DNA of 64,000 nucleotides, taken from Roseivirga sp. 4D4 (lineage in GTDB: Bacteria; Bacteroidota; Bacteroidia; Cytophagales; Cyclobacteriaceae). The DNA is taken from assembly GCF_001747095.1 (NCBI RefSeq), contig NZ_MDGP01000001.1:4013001-4077000 (forward strand), written 5' to 3'. Shown here piece by piece: positions 26,227 through 36,315 of the stretch. The notes below the pieces were generated by a model. That model saw only the letters and a list, made by a program, of their open reading frames with translations, was not told the origin of the DNA and searched no databases. The position numbers and the translations under genes are program-made. The stretch's first letter is position 1. The number at the start of each line of letters is the position of its first letter.

Positions 26227-27207
26227 TATCGATAGAATCTTAGCAATTCTAAATTCTTCATCCCCGAGTCTCTTCTCAGTTTTGACCGCATGACCGATAG
26301 GCGTATAGACAATTTCATTGTTGATCATACCCACCATTACTTTCGACTGGTTGTCTTTTAAACCTTCAACCGCTGCTACTCCAAGTCGGCTTGCCAATAC
26401 ACGATCCATTGTGGTAGGCGATCCACCACGCTGAAGATGACCCAGAACTGTTACTCGAATGTCAAAGTAATCTAGCTCTTGTTTTACTTCTTTTGCCACT
26501 TCATAGGCATTGCCTAGATGACAACCTTCTGCTATAATGACAACATTAGAGGCCTTCTTATTCGCGGCACCTTTTCTAAGGCGTTTTATTAAGGCTTCGA
26601 CAGTCCAATTATGCTCAGGAACGACCATTGCGACCGCACCACCACCAATTGCCGAGTTAACCGCAATGAATCCTGCGTCACGACCCATAACTTCTACAAA
26701 GAAAAGCCTCTCGTGGGAGGAGGCTGTATCCCTAATTTTATCGATGGCCTCTCGGGCTGTATTGCAGGCAGTGTCAAATCCAATGGTATAATCGGTACCT
26801 GCCAGATCATTGTCGATTGTTCCAGGAATTCCGATAACTGGCACATCAAATTCTTGGCTGAAAATATCCGCTCCGGTAAAAGAACCATCTCCACCAATGA
26901 CTACCAGTGCATCAAGGTCGAACTTTTTAAAGTTTTCATAGGCCTTTTCACGCCCCGCTTTCGTACGAAATTCCTGACTACGTGCAGATAATAGGAAAGT
27001 ACCCCCTCGACTCAAAATATTGGATACAGATCTTACAAAGAGTTGCTCAATATTGCCATTGATAAGACCATCATAGCCCTTGTAAACTCCGAATACTTCG
27101 AGGTCATAATATATACACGCCCTGACAACAGCCCTAACGGCTGCATTCATGCCAGGCGCATCTCCACCTGAGGTCAGTACCCCAATTCTCTTGATCGTCT
27201 TTGTCAT
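26224..27207 (-). CDS. pfkA: ATP-dependent 6-phosphofructokinase
   Basis: Commits fructose-6-phosphate to glycolysis. Seen are the ATP loop TSGGDAPGMNAAVRA (about 12-26), GGDGSFTGA, the catalytic region GTIDNDLAGTDYTIGFDTA, and the fructose-6-phosphate and effector segments VEVMGRDAG and GHLQRGGSP. The Gly after GGDG (not Lys) indicates use of ATP rather than pyrophosphate. The length of 327 residues is standard. A weak -7 element TATTTTTG lies about 17-24 bases upstream of the start. Confidence 0.96.
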   Translation of the reverse strand: MTKTIKRIGVLTSGGDAPGMNAAVRAVVRACIYYDLEVFGVYKGYDGLINGNIEQLFVRSVSNILSRGGTFLLSARSQEFRTKAGREKAYENFKKFDLDALVVIGGDGSFTGADIFSQEFDVPVIGIPGTIDNDLAGTDYTIGFDTACNTAREAIDKIRDTASSHERLFFVEVMGRDAGFIAVNSAIGGGAVAMVVPEHNWTVEALIKRLRKGAANKKASNVVIIAEGCHLGNAYEVAKEVKQELDYFDIRVTVLGHLQRGGSPTTMDRVLASRLGVAAVEGLKDNQSKVMVGMINNEIVYTPIGHAVKTEKRLGDEEFRIAKILSI

Positions 27208-27300
27208 ATTGATCTGTGTTAATCAAAAATAAGCTTTTGCCAGACAACTAAGTACTGGTGATCTCTGGATTGCTATGCAATCGATTGTCCATCGGGCCAA

Positions 27301-27332
27301 AAAAAGCCATCCCAATTGAATGAGATGGCCTT
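27301..27332 (-). terminator. terminator of the nfu transcript
   Basis: GCCATC (27307-27312) pairs with GATGGC (27325-27330). On the minus strand the stem is followed by seven T. It lies 20 bases after the Nfu stop and 90 bases before pfkA begins. Confidence 0.75.
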
Positions 27333-27351
27333 TGAATAAGTTTTTCAAACC

Positions 27352-27921
27352 TTAAACTCCCTCAGCTACCACTTCGGTTACATCGTTTGGAAGCATTCGT
27401 TTCAGTAGGTTTTCAATGCCTGACTTTAAAGTAACAGCTGATGCTGGGCATCCACTACAGGAACCTTGCAGGTTAACTTTTACTACACCACCTTCGAAAG
27501 AGGAGAATCCGATAGCGCCACCATCTTGTTCAACTGCTGGTCGAATGTATTCATCAAGGATACCCTTGATTTTTTTGACGACCTCAGAGTCGTTTTCATC
27601 GAATAAAGGATCCTTATCCAACTCCTCAAGAATCAAAGGTTTTTCAGCCTCGAGATAAGGTTTGATAACATCTCGAATCCCATCTTGGATTTCAATCCAG
27701 TCTACATCTTCTGATTTTGTGACTGTGACAAAATTGCTCATGTAAAAGACACGTTCCACATTTGGTAGCTTGAATAACTCTTGCGCCAAAGGGGAATCGG
27801 CTGCAGCTTCTGCATTTGGGTAATCAAAGCTCACACCATCCTGAAGCAACATAAAGTTCACTACGAACTTCATAGAGTTAGGATTGGGATTGGCTTCCAT
27901 GTATATATTTACAGCTTTCAT
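27352..27921 (-). CDS. Nfu-type iron-sulfur scaffold/carrier (NifU C-terminal domain)
   Basis: Delivers Fe-S clusters to target proteins. The N-terminal Nfu_N domain (about 1-95, opening with EANPNPNSMKF) precedes a NifU-like domain with the cluster-binding pair in GSCSGCPASAV (Cys155, Cys158). The 189-residue length is the typical two-domain form. A good -7 element lies about 30 bases upstream. No other Fe-S assembly gene is nearby. Confidence 0.92.
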   Translation of the reverse strand: MKAVNIYMEANPNPNSMKFVVNFMLLQDGVSFDYPNAEAAADSPLAQELFKLPNVERVFYMSNFVTVTKSEDVDWIEIQDGIRDVIKPYLEAEKPLILEELDKDPLFDENDSEVVKKIKGILDEYIRPAVEQDGGAIGFSSFEGGVVKVNLQGSCSGCPASAVTLKSGIENLLKRMLPNDVTEVVAEGV

Positions 27922-27949
27922 TTCTCTATTGAATTAGAACTTATAACTG

Positions 27950-27957
27950 CAAAGTTA
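27950..27957 (-). promoter_or_regulatory. putative -7 promoter element of nfu
   Basis: Reads TAACTTTG on the minus strand, a full TAnnTTTG match, placed to start RNA about 20 bases before the Nfu start codon. No TTTG -33 element was seen. Confidence 0.45.
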
Positions 27958-27969
27958 GCCTATAAGTTC

Positions 27970-29364
27970 TTAGACTTCTCTTAATTCTCCTTCGGATTTT
28001 GCGACTATCGTAGAAACTGTAGTATCTCCTGTAACATTCACTACAGTCCTTAACATATCCAGTGGTCTATCCACAGGGAATATAATGGCAATCCAAGCTG
28101 GATTAAGGCCTACTGACTGTAATACGACTACCATCATCACTAATCCGGCACTAGGGACCGCAGCACTACCGATAGAAGCTAAGGTGGCTGTCAAGACAAT
28201 GGTTAATTGTTGAGTAATGGATAGGTCTACCATATGCAATTGTGCCATAAAGACTACTGCTACGGCTTGGTATAAACTGGTACCATCCATATTAACGGTT
28301 GCTCCGATCGGCAATACAAAGCTGGATACATTTTTTGATACACCCAGATTGTCTTCAACTACTTCCATTGTTACAGGAAGTGTAGCTGCACTCGAACTGG
28401 TTGAAAATGCAAGAAACTGCGCTGGTGCAATTTTCTTGAAGAACTTTCTATAGGTCAATGACTTCACAAAGCCCCTCACAATTGTAGGATAGAAGATGAA
28501 GATCAAGAATAGCAATCCAGCTACGAGTGTTACAGAATAAGAAGCTAACCCTTTAAAAATTTCGAATACTTCGCCTGGGGTATCGGCCATCTTGGCGACA
28601 ACCCCTGCCAATAGACAGAAGACGAAGAATGGTGCAGCCTTCATTACAAAGTCTACCATTTTCAAAAACACCTCGTTGGCCCCATTAACAAAGGATGATA
28701 ATCCAGCAACTTTTTCATCTGGCAGGGCAGCCATGCATATGCCGAAGAAGATGCCAAAGAAAATGACTTGGAGCATCAGCTTGTCATTTCCAAGCGACAG
28801 TATTATATTCTGTGGCACCATGTCCACTAGGAATTTGAGTGGGCCAGCGTCTTTATTTTCAGAAGCAGCTGCTTGCTTTTCGGCAACCATTTGCTTTTGA
28901 GCTTCCGTCATCTCTTCAGCTCGATCATAGCTTGCATAAGCTGGATCGTTTGTGAAGTTTTTGCCATCTAGAATCTCGATTCCATTAGAATTGGCCCATG
29001 TTTCGTAGCTCAGTCGATTTTTAATTCTCGACTCTTCATCTACGAGTGCTCCTGGCTTGATAACATTTACCAATAATAGACCGATACCAACAGCTGCAAC
29101 AGTCGTTACAAGGTAGAAGCCTAAGGTCTTTCCACCCATGCGGCCCAGCTTGGACATGTCTTTTAGCCCCGAGATACCACTGATGATTGAAAATAGTACA
29201 AGCGGCACGGCAATGTACTTCAGCATACGGATGAAAATCTGACCGAAAGGATCGACCCAATCGATAGTAAACTGGTTCCAGCCCATAGCACTTGAAGCGA
29301 AAGCCCAAATGATACCAGCTACTAGTCCAATCATGATTTTGACATGCAGAGGAAGTTTTTTCAT
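27970..29364 (-). CDS. dicarboxylate/amino acid:cation symporter (SDF family)
   Basis: A 464-residue permease of the DAACS/SDF family that imports dicarboxylates or acidic amino acids with Na+ or H+. The reentrant-loop motifs are present: AFSTSSSAATLPVTMEVVE (hairpin 1), PIGATVNMDGTSLYQ (helix 7) and GSAAVPSAGLVMMVVVLQ (hairpin 2). Eight membrane helices fit the fold. An unusually long charged insert (about 105-195, with AEEMTEAQKQMVAEKQAA) sits between helices 3 and 4; such inserts are frequent in Bacteroidota members. Glutamate/aspartate versus C4-dicarboxylate cannot be decided. Confidence 0.9.
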   Translation of the reverse strand: MKKLPLHVKIMIGLVAGIIWAFASSAMGWNQFTIDWVDPFGQIFIRMLKYIAVPLVLFSIISGISGLKDMSKLGRMGGKTLGFYLVTTVAAVGIGLLLVNVIKPGALVDEESRIKNRLSYETWANSNGIEILDGKNFTNDPAYASYDRAEEMTEAQKQMVAEKQAAASENKDAGPLKFLVDMVPQNIILSLGNDKLMLQVIFFGIFFGICMAALPDEKVAGLSSFVNGANEVFLKMVDFVMKAAPFFVFCLLAGVVAKMADTPGEVFEIFKGLASYSVTLVAGLLFLIFIFYPTIVRGFVKSLTYRKFFKKIAPAQFLAFSTSSSAATLPVTMEVVEDNLGVSKNVSSFVLPIGATVNMDGTSLYQAVAVVFMAQLHMVDLSITQQLTIVLTATLASIGSAAVPSAGLVMMVVVLQSVGLNPAWIAIIFPVDRPLDMLRTVVNVTGDTTVSTIVAKSEGELREV

Positions 29365-29383
29365 AACAGAATAATGGATTTAG

Positions 29384-30460
29384 TTACAATCGATTAGCCT
29401 TGCTAATTAGCAAATAATCGGCAATTACCAAAGCTGACATTGCTTCAACGATCGGCACTGCACGAGGTACTACGCAAGGATCATGTCGGCCTTTGCCTGA
29501 AACTGTAACGCGCTCACCTGCCTCATTAATGCTTTCTTGATCTTGCATAATGGTGGCCACTGGCTTGAAGGCAACATTGAAGTAAATATCTTGCCCGTTA
29601 GAGATGCCTCCCTGAATACCTCCTGAGTAATTGGTTTTGGTCTTTACCTGACCACCTTCGGTATAGAAGGCATCATTGTGTTCCGAACCATTGAGTTTTA
29701 TGCCATCAAAACCACTTCCATACTCGAAGCCTTTAACCGCATTAATACTCAGCATAGCTTTCCCAAGTTCTGCATGAAGCTTGTCAAAAACCGGTTCTCC
29801 GAGACCAGCGGGAGTGCCTTGTATCACCCCTGTAATTACCCCGCCAATTGTGTCTCTGTTCTTTCTGGTTTGATCGATAAGCTCGATCATTGCCTCGGCC
29901 GTCTGTGGATCGGGGCATCTGAGAATATTGTCTTCTGTTTTGCTTAAGTCGAGCTCTTGATAGGGTTTCTCTAATTTGAGTGATCCAACCTGTGAGACAT
30001 ATGAGCTACAAGAAATGCCGTAATGCTTCAATAGTAATTTTGCGATAGCACCAGCAGCAACACGTGCTACAGTTTCTCGAGCTGAGCTTCTTCCACCACC
30101 ACGATAATCTCTGATACCATATTTGGCTTGAAAGGTATAATCGGCATGCGATGGTCTAAATTTATCGGCTATGTGGGAGTAGTCTTTGCTCTTTTGATCT
30201 TGATTTCTGATCAGTATGCTGATCGGTGTTCCACTAGATTTACCTTCGAAGACGCCTGAGAGTATCTCGAATTCATCCGCTTCTCTTCGTTGCGTAGTGA
30301 TTTTGGATTGACCAGGCTTTCTTCTATCTAGTTCCAGTTGAATGAAAGATTCATCAATCTCCAGTCCAGCGGGACATCCATCAATGATTACTCCCAAGGC
30401 TGGTCCATGCGATTCACCATAGGTGTGAATCTTAAAAATTTTACCGAAAGTGCTACCCAT
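29384..30460 (-). CDS. aroC: chorismate synthase
   Basis: Last step of the shikimate pathway, needing reduced FMN. Signatures are seen in order: [20 protein letters not shown] (residues about 13-32), [30 protein letters not shown] (FMN and substrate site) and the C-terminal [15 protein letters not shown]. The length of 358 residues is standard. It starts one base after the BatD stop, so it is cotranscribed with batD despite the unrelated role. Confidence 0.96.
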   Translation of the reverse strand: MGSTFGKIFKIHTYGESHGPALGVIIDGCPAGLEIDESFIQLELDRRKPGQSKITTQRREADEFEILSGVFEGKSSGTPISILIRNQDQKSKDYSHIADKFRPSHADYTFQAKYGIRDYRGGGRSSARETVARVAAGAIAKLLLKHYGISCSSYVSQVGSLKLEKPYQELDLSKTEDNILRCPDPQTAEAMIELIDQTRKNRDTIGGVITGVIQGTPAGLGEPVFDKLHAELGKAMLSINAVKGFEYGSGFDGIKLNGSEHNDAFYTEGGQVKTKTNYSGGIQGGISNGQDIYFNVAFKPVATIMQDQESINEAGERVTVSGKGRHDPCVVPRAVPIVEAMSALVIADYLLISKANRL

Positions 30461-31912
30461 TTACTTTTTGAAGAACAAATATCCTGCGCCCGCTAACATA
30501 GCTATAATTAGCAGATTGGCAATAATCTGGGCAGTTTTATCCTCGTTGAGGTTCTTCAATTCGTTCGAGGCTACATCTATATTGTCATAGAATGAACCGA
30601 GGTCTGTTGAGGAAATAGAAACGTTCTTTTTGCTCTCGCCAGTCACTTTGAGTTTGACGGTCGATTTCAAGGTATCATAGGTCTCTTTTTCAGGGTTAAA
30701 GAAAACCCATCCGAAGTAGTCTTTTAGGTCATAGTCACCGGGCTCATTTGGAATTCCGAAGTAGCTATACTGCTTAGATCCAGTGACTCTGCCCGAACCA
30801 CGATTGATATCTTGACTGACATTTGGTGGATAAATATCAATGGTTTTGGTAGAAGGAATAGTTAAATCAGGAATACCAGCTATGTTGCCTTCACCATAAA
30901 TGTTGAAGGTGTATTCAAAGCTTTCACCAGTTTCTACGGTTGTCTTGTCAATTTTCTCGTCCAACTCAAAATCACCAACCGCTACCGCATCCTTAAGTGG
31001 GTGAGGAGGGAGTGCTTTTACCTTCACGGTTTTCTCTCTAGTGTTGAAAGTTTTGAAGTCTTCTTCTCTGTCTCGACCAAAGAAGGATGGGGATTTAGCC
31101 ACCCTATATTTAATCATTTCGAAGGGCACAGAAGGGAAAACTACAGGCTCTAAGTTTAGTGGATAGAACGCGGCTTGATAAATTTTGTAGCGCGTATAGT
31201 TCTTACCACCTATGGTCACCCTTTCTCCGTAAATGTTCTCAATATTGAAGTTCTCTTCCCAGCAGTTTTCTGGTTTGAGGTCTTTTAGTATGGTTGAAAG
31301 TTGTTTGCCAGCTTCATGAAACTGAAGGGGTGCTCTGTTGGCATCTGCAACATAGAATGCAAAAGTTGTGGTGAACCCCTCACCTACATAAACTTCATCT
31401 TTATCGGTAGTTAAGGCCAGAAAGGCGTCTTCCTTGACGTCAACGAATTCTGGAGCTTTTCGGGGCTCATTTCGACCGAAAAGATCATCAAATGGGTCAA
31501 ACCTGTTACGTCTGCTGTTTCTTCTTCTTTCAACCGGAGGGGTAATCTTAATGGTTTTACCATTAGAGCTAATGGAGGTCCCGTTGAGTTCCATGGTAAA
31601 GGAGTTCAAAGTGAAGGTGCCTTCCTCAAGTGGTAAGTATCTTTGTATGATACTCTGTGATGAGGTAATCTGTCCGTTAACAATATTGGTTTTGCTCGAA
31701 GAGGAAGTTCCTCTTTTGGCAAATCCATCAATCTCTGGAAAGTCAGAATAGCTTTTGATCGAACCATTCTGCAGGGTGACTGTAATCGTAAAAAGTTCGT
31801 TTAACCCTACTTCATCCTTACCCAATTGAATTGAAATATCCTGTGCCTTTAGCGATGCCAAAGGGAGCAACATAAATGCAACAAGGAGTAAAATGGGTTT
31901 AGACTTTTTCAT
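30461..31912 (-). CDS. batD: BatD family oxygen-tolerance protein
   Basis: A 483-residue exported membrane-anchored protein. A signal peptide covers residues 1-23 and a single C-terminal helix (LIIAMLAGAGYLFFKK) anchors it. The family features are present: an N-terminal beta domain (ISIQLGKDEVGLNELFTITV), the PPVERRRNSRRNRFDPFDD linker, and the GEGNIAGIPD and YSYFGIPNEPGDYDL segments. BatD is usually encoded with MoxR/BatA/B/C/E, but none is in this window, so it is a solitary copy. It may help envelope protein assembly or stress tolerance. Confidence 0.87.
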   Translation of the reverse strand: MKKSKPILLLVAFMLLPLASLKAQDISIQLGKDEVGLNELFTITVTLQNGSIKSYSDFPEIDGFAKRGTSSSSKTNIVNGQITSSQSIIQRYLPLEEGTFTLNSFTMELNGTSISSNGKTIKITPPVERRRNSRRNRFDPFDDLFGRNEPRKAPEFVDVKEDAFLALTTDKDEVYVGEGFTTTFAFYVADANRAPLQFHEAGKQLSTILKDLKPENCWEENFNIENIYGERVTIGGKNYTRYKIYQAAFYPLNLEPVVFPSVPFEMIKYRVAKSPSFFGRDREEDFKTFNTREKTVKVKALPPHPLKDAVAVGDFELDEKIDKTTVETGESFEYTFNIYGEGNIAGIPDLTIPSTKTIDIYPPNVSQDINRGSGRVTGSKQYSYFGIPNEPGDYDLKDYFGWVFFNPEKETYDTLKSTVKLKVTGESKKNVSISSTDLGSFYDNIDVASNELKNLNEDKTAQIIANLLIIAMLAGAGYLFFKK

Positions 31913-31952
31913 AAATTTTTCGTATTTTGAATCTCCCAGTGGAAATCTAATT

Positions 31953-31960
31953 CAAATATA
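31953..31960 (-). promoter_or_regulatory. putative -7 promoter element of batD-aroC
   Basis: Reads TATATTTG on the minus strand, matching TAnnTTTG, about 41-48 bases before the BatD start. No -33 element was identified. Confidence 0.35.
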
Positions 31961-32058
31961 AATTCATTTTTAAAAGGAATAACCATTGGAACCATTCGTT
32001 CGTATGAATGGTACGACCGATACCGGAATTTAGATTCATAACCCTAAACGTTCTTAAC

Positions 32059-32247
32059 ATGTTGGAGTATTTCAAAATTATCCTCTCGAAGGTTAGCTTT
32101 GATAAGAAATTATTTGAGAGAGAGTTAAGAAAAGCCATCAAGTCACTCGTGGAAGATGAATTGAATGAGCTAAAAAACTGGTGTTATGCGCAATTTGGAA
32201 AGGTTTATGGCCCAATCATAGATCGCCAATTCGTTTTAACACAGTAA
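32059..32247 (+). CDS. small conserved-looking hypothetical protein
   Basis: A 62-residue helical protein starting MLEYFKIILSKVSFDKK, rich in Leu, Lys and Glu, ending with WCYAQFGKVYGPIIDRQF. I recognise no domain, though short proteins of this pattern (aromatic opening, central ELRKAIKSL helix, late WCY) occur in Cytophagales. An upstream reading from 32008 adds an unlikely leader. Its own terminator 15 bases after the stop and the divergent placement from batD support a real gene. Function unknown. Confidence 0.65.
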   Translation: MLEYFKIILSKVSFDKKLFERELRKAIKSLVEDELNELKNWCYAQFGKVYGPIIDRQFVLTQ

Positions 32248-32262
32248 AAAGAATCATGAACC

Positions 32263-32291
32263 AGCCCATCAGAAATGATGGGCTTAAATTT
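32263..32291 (+). terminator. terminator of the small gene at 32059
   Basis: AGCCCATC / GATGGGCT stem of eight bases with a six-base loop, followed by TAAATTTTTTT on the plus strand. It overlaps the queG stop codon, which is convergent. Confidence 0.85.
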
Positions 32292-33216
32292 TTTTAAGGA
32301 AATCTAGATTCCGTTTTAAGCCCTCAAATTTGGTTCTTTTCACCGCTGATCCTTTGAAAACTGACCTGAAAACCTCTTCTGTTAAATCTTGCCAATTATT
32401 GTTAAATAATTCTATCAACTCATCTTTCGGATGAAATTCGGGTTCTGTATGGGGCTTGGAGAAGCGATTCCATGGGCAAACATCTTGGCAAATATCACAG
32501 CCGAAAGCCCATCCCTCCATCTTACCCTTAAACTCTGAGGGTAGCTGGTCCTTCAACTCAATGGTCAAATAAGAAATGCATTTAGAAGCATCAAGCTCAT
32601 AGGGCGTAATGGCATCTGTTGGGCAGGCGTCTATGCATTTGGTACAGGTGCCACAATAGTCTTTGATTGGTCCATCCACTTCAAGCTCTAGGTCAATGAT
32701 TAACTCGGCTAGAAAGTAGAAGCTACCTCGATCTTTATTGATGAGTAGCGTGTTTTTACCAATCCAACCCAATCCTGATTTCGCTGCCCATTGCCTTTCC
32801 ATCACAGGGGCAGAATCAACAAATACCCTTCCTTCTACCTGGCCAACCTGCTCTTCCAGTAGATGCATAAATTCCTTTAGTTTATCCTTGATCACAAAGT
32901 GATAATCCTTGCCATAGGCATACTTCGCAATTTTTGGGTTATCCGTTTGATGGGAAGCGAGGTCTTTCTCAGGGTAGTAGTTGTAGAGCAGCGATACCAC
33001 GGATTTGGCCCCTGGAACCAATTGGGTTGGGTCTAGCCTCTTGTCAAAATGGTTTTCCATATAGCTCATCTCTCCGTGAGCTTTATTCTTCAACCATTTC
33101 TCTAACCTAGGAGCCTCTTCGGAGAGGAATTCAGCCTTGGAAATCCCACAAAAGTCAAAGCCTAAATCTTGGGCCATGGCCTTTACGATTGAGGTGTTAT
33201 GTGAGATTTGGTGGTT
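32284..33216 (-). CDS. queG: epoxyqueuosine reductase
   Basis: Last step of queuosine synthesis in tRNA, a cobalamin and 4Fe-4S enzyme. The start at 33216 (MNHQISHN) is preferred over an ATG 11 codons upstream. Seen are [14 protein letters not shown], the cobalamin region [36 protein letters not shown], and two ferredoxin-type clusters [12 protein letters not shown] and [13 protein letters not shown]. The length of 310 residues fits the shorter QueG form. Confidence 0.94.
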   Translation of the reverse strand, partial: NHQISHNTSIVKAMAQDLGFDFCGISKAEFLSEEAPRLEKWLKNKAHGEMSYMENHFDKRLDPTQLVPGAKSVVSLLYNYYPEKDLASHQTDNPKIAKYAYGKDYHFVIKDKLKEFMHLLEEQVGQVEGRVFVDSAPVMERQWAAKSGLGWIGKNTLLINKDRGSFYFLAELIIDLELEVDGPIKDYCGTCTKCIDACPTDAITPYELDASKCISYLTIELKDQLPSEFKGKMEGWAFGCDICQDVCPWNRFSKPHTEPEFHPKDELIELFNNNWQDLTEEVFRSVFKGSAVKRTKFEGLKRNLDFLKKI

Positions 33217-33267
33217 CATTGCCCCTTTATCCGGTGGACATTTCCCCAAAGGGGAAACTTATTTCGA

Positions 33268-34296
33268 TTACCCAAACAGAGTACCCGACTGACCGGGTTT
33301 CTTGAGTTTAAGGTGTTCATAAGCTAAATCGGTTGCTTCTCTACCACGAGAGGTTCGCTTTAAGAAACCCTCCTGAATAAGAAATGGCTCATAAACTTCC
33401 TCGATCGTTTCTGCTTCTTCGCCCACTGCGGTGGCGATTGTGGAAATACCCACAGGCCCACCTTTGAACTTTTCAATGATGGTGGTGAGAATACGATTAT
33501 CCATCTCATCCAAGCCATGAGAGTCTACATCCAGAGCATTTAATGCCATTTGACTAATGTCAATGGTGATGGTACCAGTGCCTTTTATTTGAGCAAAGTC
33601 TCTAGTTCTTCTGAGCAAGTTATTTGCAATACGAGGGGTTCCTCTACTTCTTCGGGCTATTTCATAGGCAGCATCTTCATTGATCGGAGTATTTAGAATT
33701 TCCGAAGAGCGCAAAACGATTAAGGTTAATAGTTTTGAGTCATAGTATTCCAACCTGGCATTGATACCAAACCTGGCGCGAAGTGGTGAGGTTAAGAGCC
33801 CCGATCGTGTAGTAGCTCCGATTAGTGTAAAGGGGTTCAAGCTTATTTGTACTGTTCTGGCATTTGGGCCAGAATCTAGCATGATATCAATTTTATAGTC
33901 TTCCATGGCCGAGTACAAATACTCTTCCACTATAGGGTTCAGCCTATGTATCTCATCGATGAAAAGGACATCACCTTCTTCTAGGTTAGTCAATAGCCCG
34001 GCCAGATCACTGGGTTTGTCCAATACAGGTCCTGAGGTAACTTTTATCTCTGACTCCAATTCATTCGAAATGATATGAGAAAGCGTGGTTTTTCCTAAGC
34101 CAGGAGGTCCATGCAAGAGTACATGATCCAAAGGTTCTGCACGCTGTTTGGCAGCCATTACAAATACCTTGATGTTCTCAACAATCTTATGTTGACCAGT
34201 AAAGTCTTCGAAACTTAAGGGGCGAAGGGCACGCTCGATGTCGCGTTCGGTTGAACTCAACTCATCGTCACTGCCATTCAAATAATCCTCACGCAT
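33268..34296 (-). CDS. ruvB: Holliday junction branch migration helicase RuvB
   Basis: Hexameric AAA+ motor that drives branch migration with RuvA. The Walker A is [10 protein letters not shown] (62-71), Walker B is LFIDEIHRL, and sensor 1 lies in [13 protein letters not shown]. The C-terminal winged helix ends with [26 protein letters not shown]. The length of 342 residues is standard. RuvA and RuvC are not in the window. It lies 51 bases upstream of queG on the same strand. Confidence 0.97.
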   Translation of the reverse strand: MREDYLNGSDDELSSTERDIERALRPLSFEDFTGQHKIVENIKVFVMAAKQRAEPLDHVLLHGPPGLGKTTLSHIISNELESEIKVTSGPVLDKPSDLAGLLTNLEEGDVLFIDEIHRLNPIVEEYLYSAMEDYKIDIMLDSGPNARTVQISLNPFTLIGATTRSGLLTSPLRARFGINARLEYYDSKLLTLIVLRSSEILNTPINEDAAYEIARRSRGTPRIANNLLRRTRDFAQIKGTGTITIDISQMALNALDVDSHGLDEMDNRILTTIIEKFKGGPVGISTIATAVGEEAETIEEVYEPFLIQEGFLKRTSRGREATDLAYEHLKLKKPGQSGTLFG

Positions 34297-34391
34297 GCCG
34301 GAAATTTTTCACAAGATAAAAGATTCAGATAGATGATGCTTTCATCCATCAAGTTTAATCCCGCAGAACTTTATTGCAGATGGTTTTGGCC

Positions 34392-34399
34392 TATCTTTG
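34392..34399 (+). promoter_or_regulatory. putative -7 promoter element of apbE
   Basis: TATCTTTG matches TAnnTTTG and lies 17 bases before the ApbE start codon. An imperfect -33 (ATTG) may lie 16 bases upstream. Confidence 0.4.
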
Positions 34400-34415
34400 A
34401 ATCAAAATCTCAGGT

Positions 34416-35435
34416 ATGAATAAGAATGCCAAATCCCGTGTTTATCTCATCGTTTTAGTGATTGCCATCTTTGTAGTTTGGAATTACCGACAGCAACAAA
34501 CTAAGGAGATTTATGTGAATGGTACGACTATGGGAACCATCCCATACAACATAAAGTATCTCGATACGGAGTTCAGTAATTACAAAGCTGAGATAGACTC
34601 ATTGCTTAGAGATTTTAATCAAGCACTGTCAACTTATATTCCTGATTCTGAGATATCTACTTTTAATAGGTCTGGTTCAGTAAAGTTCACCTTGCCTTAC
34701 TTCTACGATGTATTAGAGGCTAGTGCGAAGGTGTATAAGGAGTCGAATGGTGCCTTCGATCCAACGCTCGGTCCATTGATAGATGCATGGGGTTTTGGTG
34801 ATGGCAAGACCTTAGATTTAGATTCATCAAAAGTTGATTCTCTTCTAGGTTTCGTGGGTTTTCAGAATCTGACCTATGACCAAACTCGGGTTTCTAAGGA
34901 AATCCCGGAGGTTAAACTGAACTTTTCTGCTATTGCCAAGGGACAGGCTATTGATGTGGTGGCCGATTGGCTGACTTCTATTGGGATTAATGACTATATG
35001 GTTGAGATAGGAGGTGAGGTTAGGGCTAGTGGAAAAAACATTGAGGGTAAGGTCTGGACAATTGCTATTGAAGTACCTGATGAGGCCCGCATTGGAGGCA
35101 TATTTGATGCCATTTATCTTGAAAATAGGGGGATGGCTGGCAGTGGAAACTATAGAAACTTTCGAGTTCTGGAAGATGGCCGTAAAGTGGCCCATACTAT
35201 AGATCCTCGAACTGGATTTCCTAAAATGCAGACTCTTTTGAGCGCCACCGTTTTAGCACCGACTTGCATGTTGGCCGATGGATTTGCCACGGCATGCATG
35301 GTTTTGGGCTTAGAAGAGAGTATCAAACTCATTGAGTCTGATCCGACCCTAGAGGCTTACCTTATTTATGCGGATGATCAAGGAAAAATGGTGACCTATG
35401 TCTCTCCCGGTTTAACTGATAAAATAGTCGACTAG
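34416..35435 (+). CDS. apbE: FAD:protein FMN transferase (ApbE family)
   Basis: Links FMN covalently to threonine of target proteins such as Na+-pumping NADH dehydrogenase subunits. A single N-terminal membrane anchor (residues 8-24) precedes the catalytic domain: NGTTMGTIPYNIKY, FDPTLGPLIDAWGFG, LNFSAIAKGQAID, EIGGEVRASGKN and HTIDPRTGFP, the last containing the metal-binding aspartate. The length of 339 residues is normal. No Nqr or Rnf genes are present here, so the target lies elsewhere. Confidence 0.93.
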   Translation: MNKNAKSRVYLIVLVIAIFVVWNYRQQQTKEIYVNGTTMGTIPYNIKYLDTEFSNYKAEIDSLLRDFNQALSTYIPDSEISTFNRSGSVKFTLPYFYDVLEASAKVYKESNGAFDPTLGPLIDAWGFGDGKTLDLDSSKVDSLLGFVGFQNLTYDQTRVSKEIPEVKLNFSAIAKGQAIDVVADWLTSIGINDYMVEIGGEVRASGKNIEGKVWTIAIEVPDEARIGGIFDAIYLENRGMAGSGNYRNFRVLEDGRKVAHTIDPRTGFPKMQTLLSATVLAPTCMLADGFATACMVLGLEESIKLIESDPTLEAYLIYADDQGKMVTYVSPGLTDKIVD

Positions 35436-35524
35436 TAGTTTCATCGATATATTGAACCTTTTTTGCCTAACTCTCATTTTCTTTTAGATATTTGCAATTC
35501 TGTTGCAAAAACATCAGTGAGTTA

Positions 35525-36271
35525 ATGATCATCAATGCCATCATATTATTTCTTAGCGTAGCCATTCCTGGTGCCTTGATGATTAATCAAAAGTCATTCA
35601 AGGCTGAGAGGTTAAGCTATTTCCTGGTTTTTGCGGGTGCCTATCTGTTTTCAATGACAGTGATTCACCTCATTCCAGATTTGTTTTTGAGTGGAGAAGA
35701 CCCATTTAGACTCGGGCTTTACATACTCATAGGCTTCTTTATCCAAAAGGTATTAGAGAACTTTTCCAATGGGGTGGAACATGGGCATGTCCATGCCCAT
35801 GGTGCTTATTCTGTGCCTTATCTATTGATCGCACTAGGGTTACACTCTTTTCTTGAGGGAAGCATTATGACAGATGCCATTCACTCAAACCACAGCCCTG
35901 ATTCTGTCTATAGTCATGGTAGTTCTCCGAAGATTCTGTTGGGGATCGTTATGCATAAGATACCCGCTGCACTGGCATTAATGGCATTATTGGTAAGCCA
36001 GATGAAGAGCATCAAGAAAGCTATACTTTTAATGCTGACGTTTGCCTTAGCATCTCCTCTTGGGTTGTTGTTTTCAGAGTTCTTTGGCCACTCGGATGTT
36101 TTCCCCGAACGTTACTTGATTATCTTCTTTGCCATTGTAGCTGGTGGCTTCCTGCAAATTTCCACCACCATCTTTATAGAGACCGACCCACATCATAAGT
36201 TGAACTGGAAACGCTTCTCAGTTTCAATCTTAGGTGCACTTGCTGCAGTCATAGCACAATTGGCTATTTGA
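35525..36271 (+). CDS. ZIP family divalent metal transporter
   Basis: A 248-residue inner-membrane protein with about eight hydrophobic segments. A histidine-rich loop (GVEHGHVHAHG) between helices 3 and 4, a helix with ALGLHSFLEGS and a second with GIVMHKIPAALALMA supply the metal-binding site expected of ZIP importers of zinc or iron. The ATG at 35525 is chosen over a TTG 11 codons upstream. It is 44 bases upstream of a CDF exporter, so two opposing metal transporters are side by side. Confidence 0.85.
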   Translation: MIINAIILFLSVAIPGALMINQKSFKAERLSYFLVFAGAYLFSMTVIHLIPDLFLSGEDPFRLGLYILIGFFIQKVLENFSNGVEHGHVHAHGAYSVPYLLIALGLHSFLEGSIMTDAIHSNHSPDSVYSHGSSPKILLGIVMHKIPAALALMALLVSQMKSIKKAILLMLTFALASPLGLLFSEFFGHSDVFPERYLIIFFAIVAGGFLQISTTIFIETDPHHKLNWKRFSVSILGALAAVIAQLAI

Positions 36272-36315
36272 GTATTGAAACCCTGTTGCGCTGCTGAATT
36301 GACTATCTTAAGGGT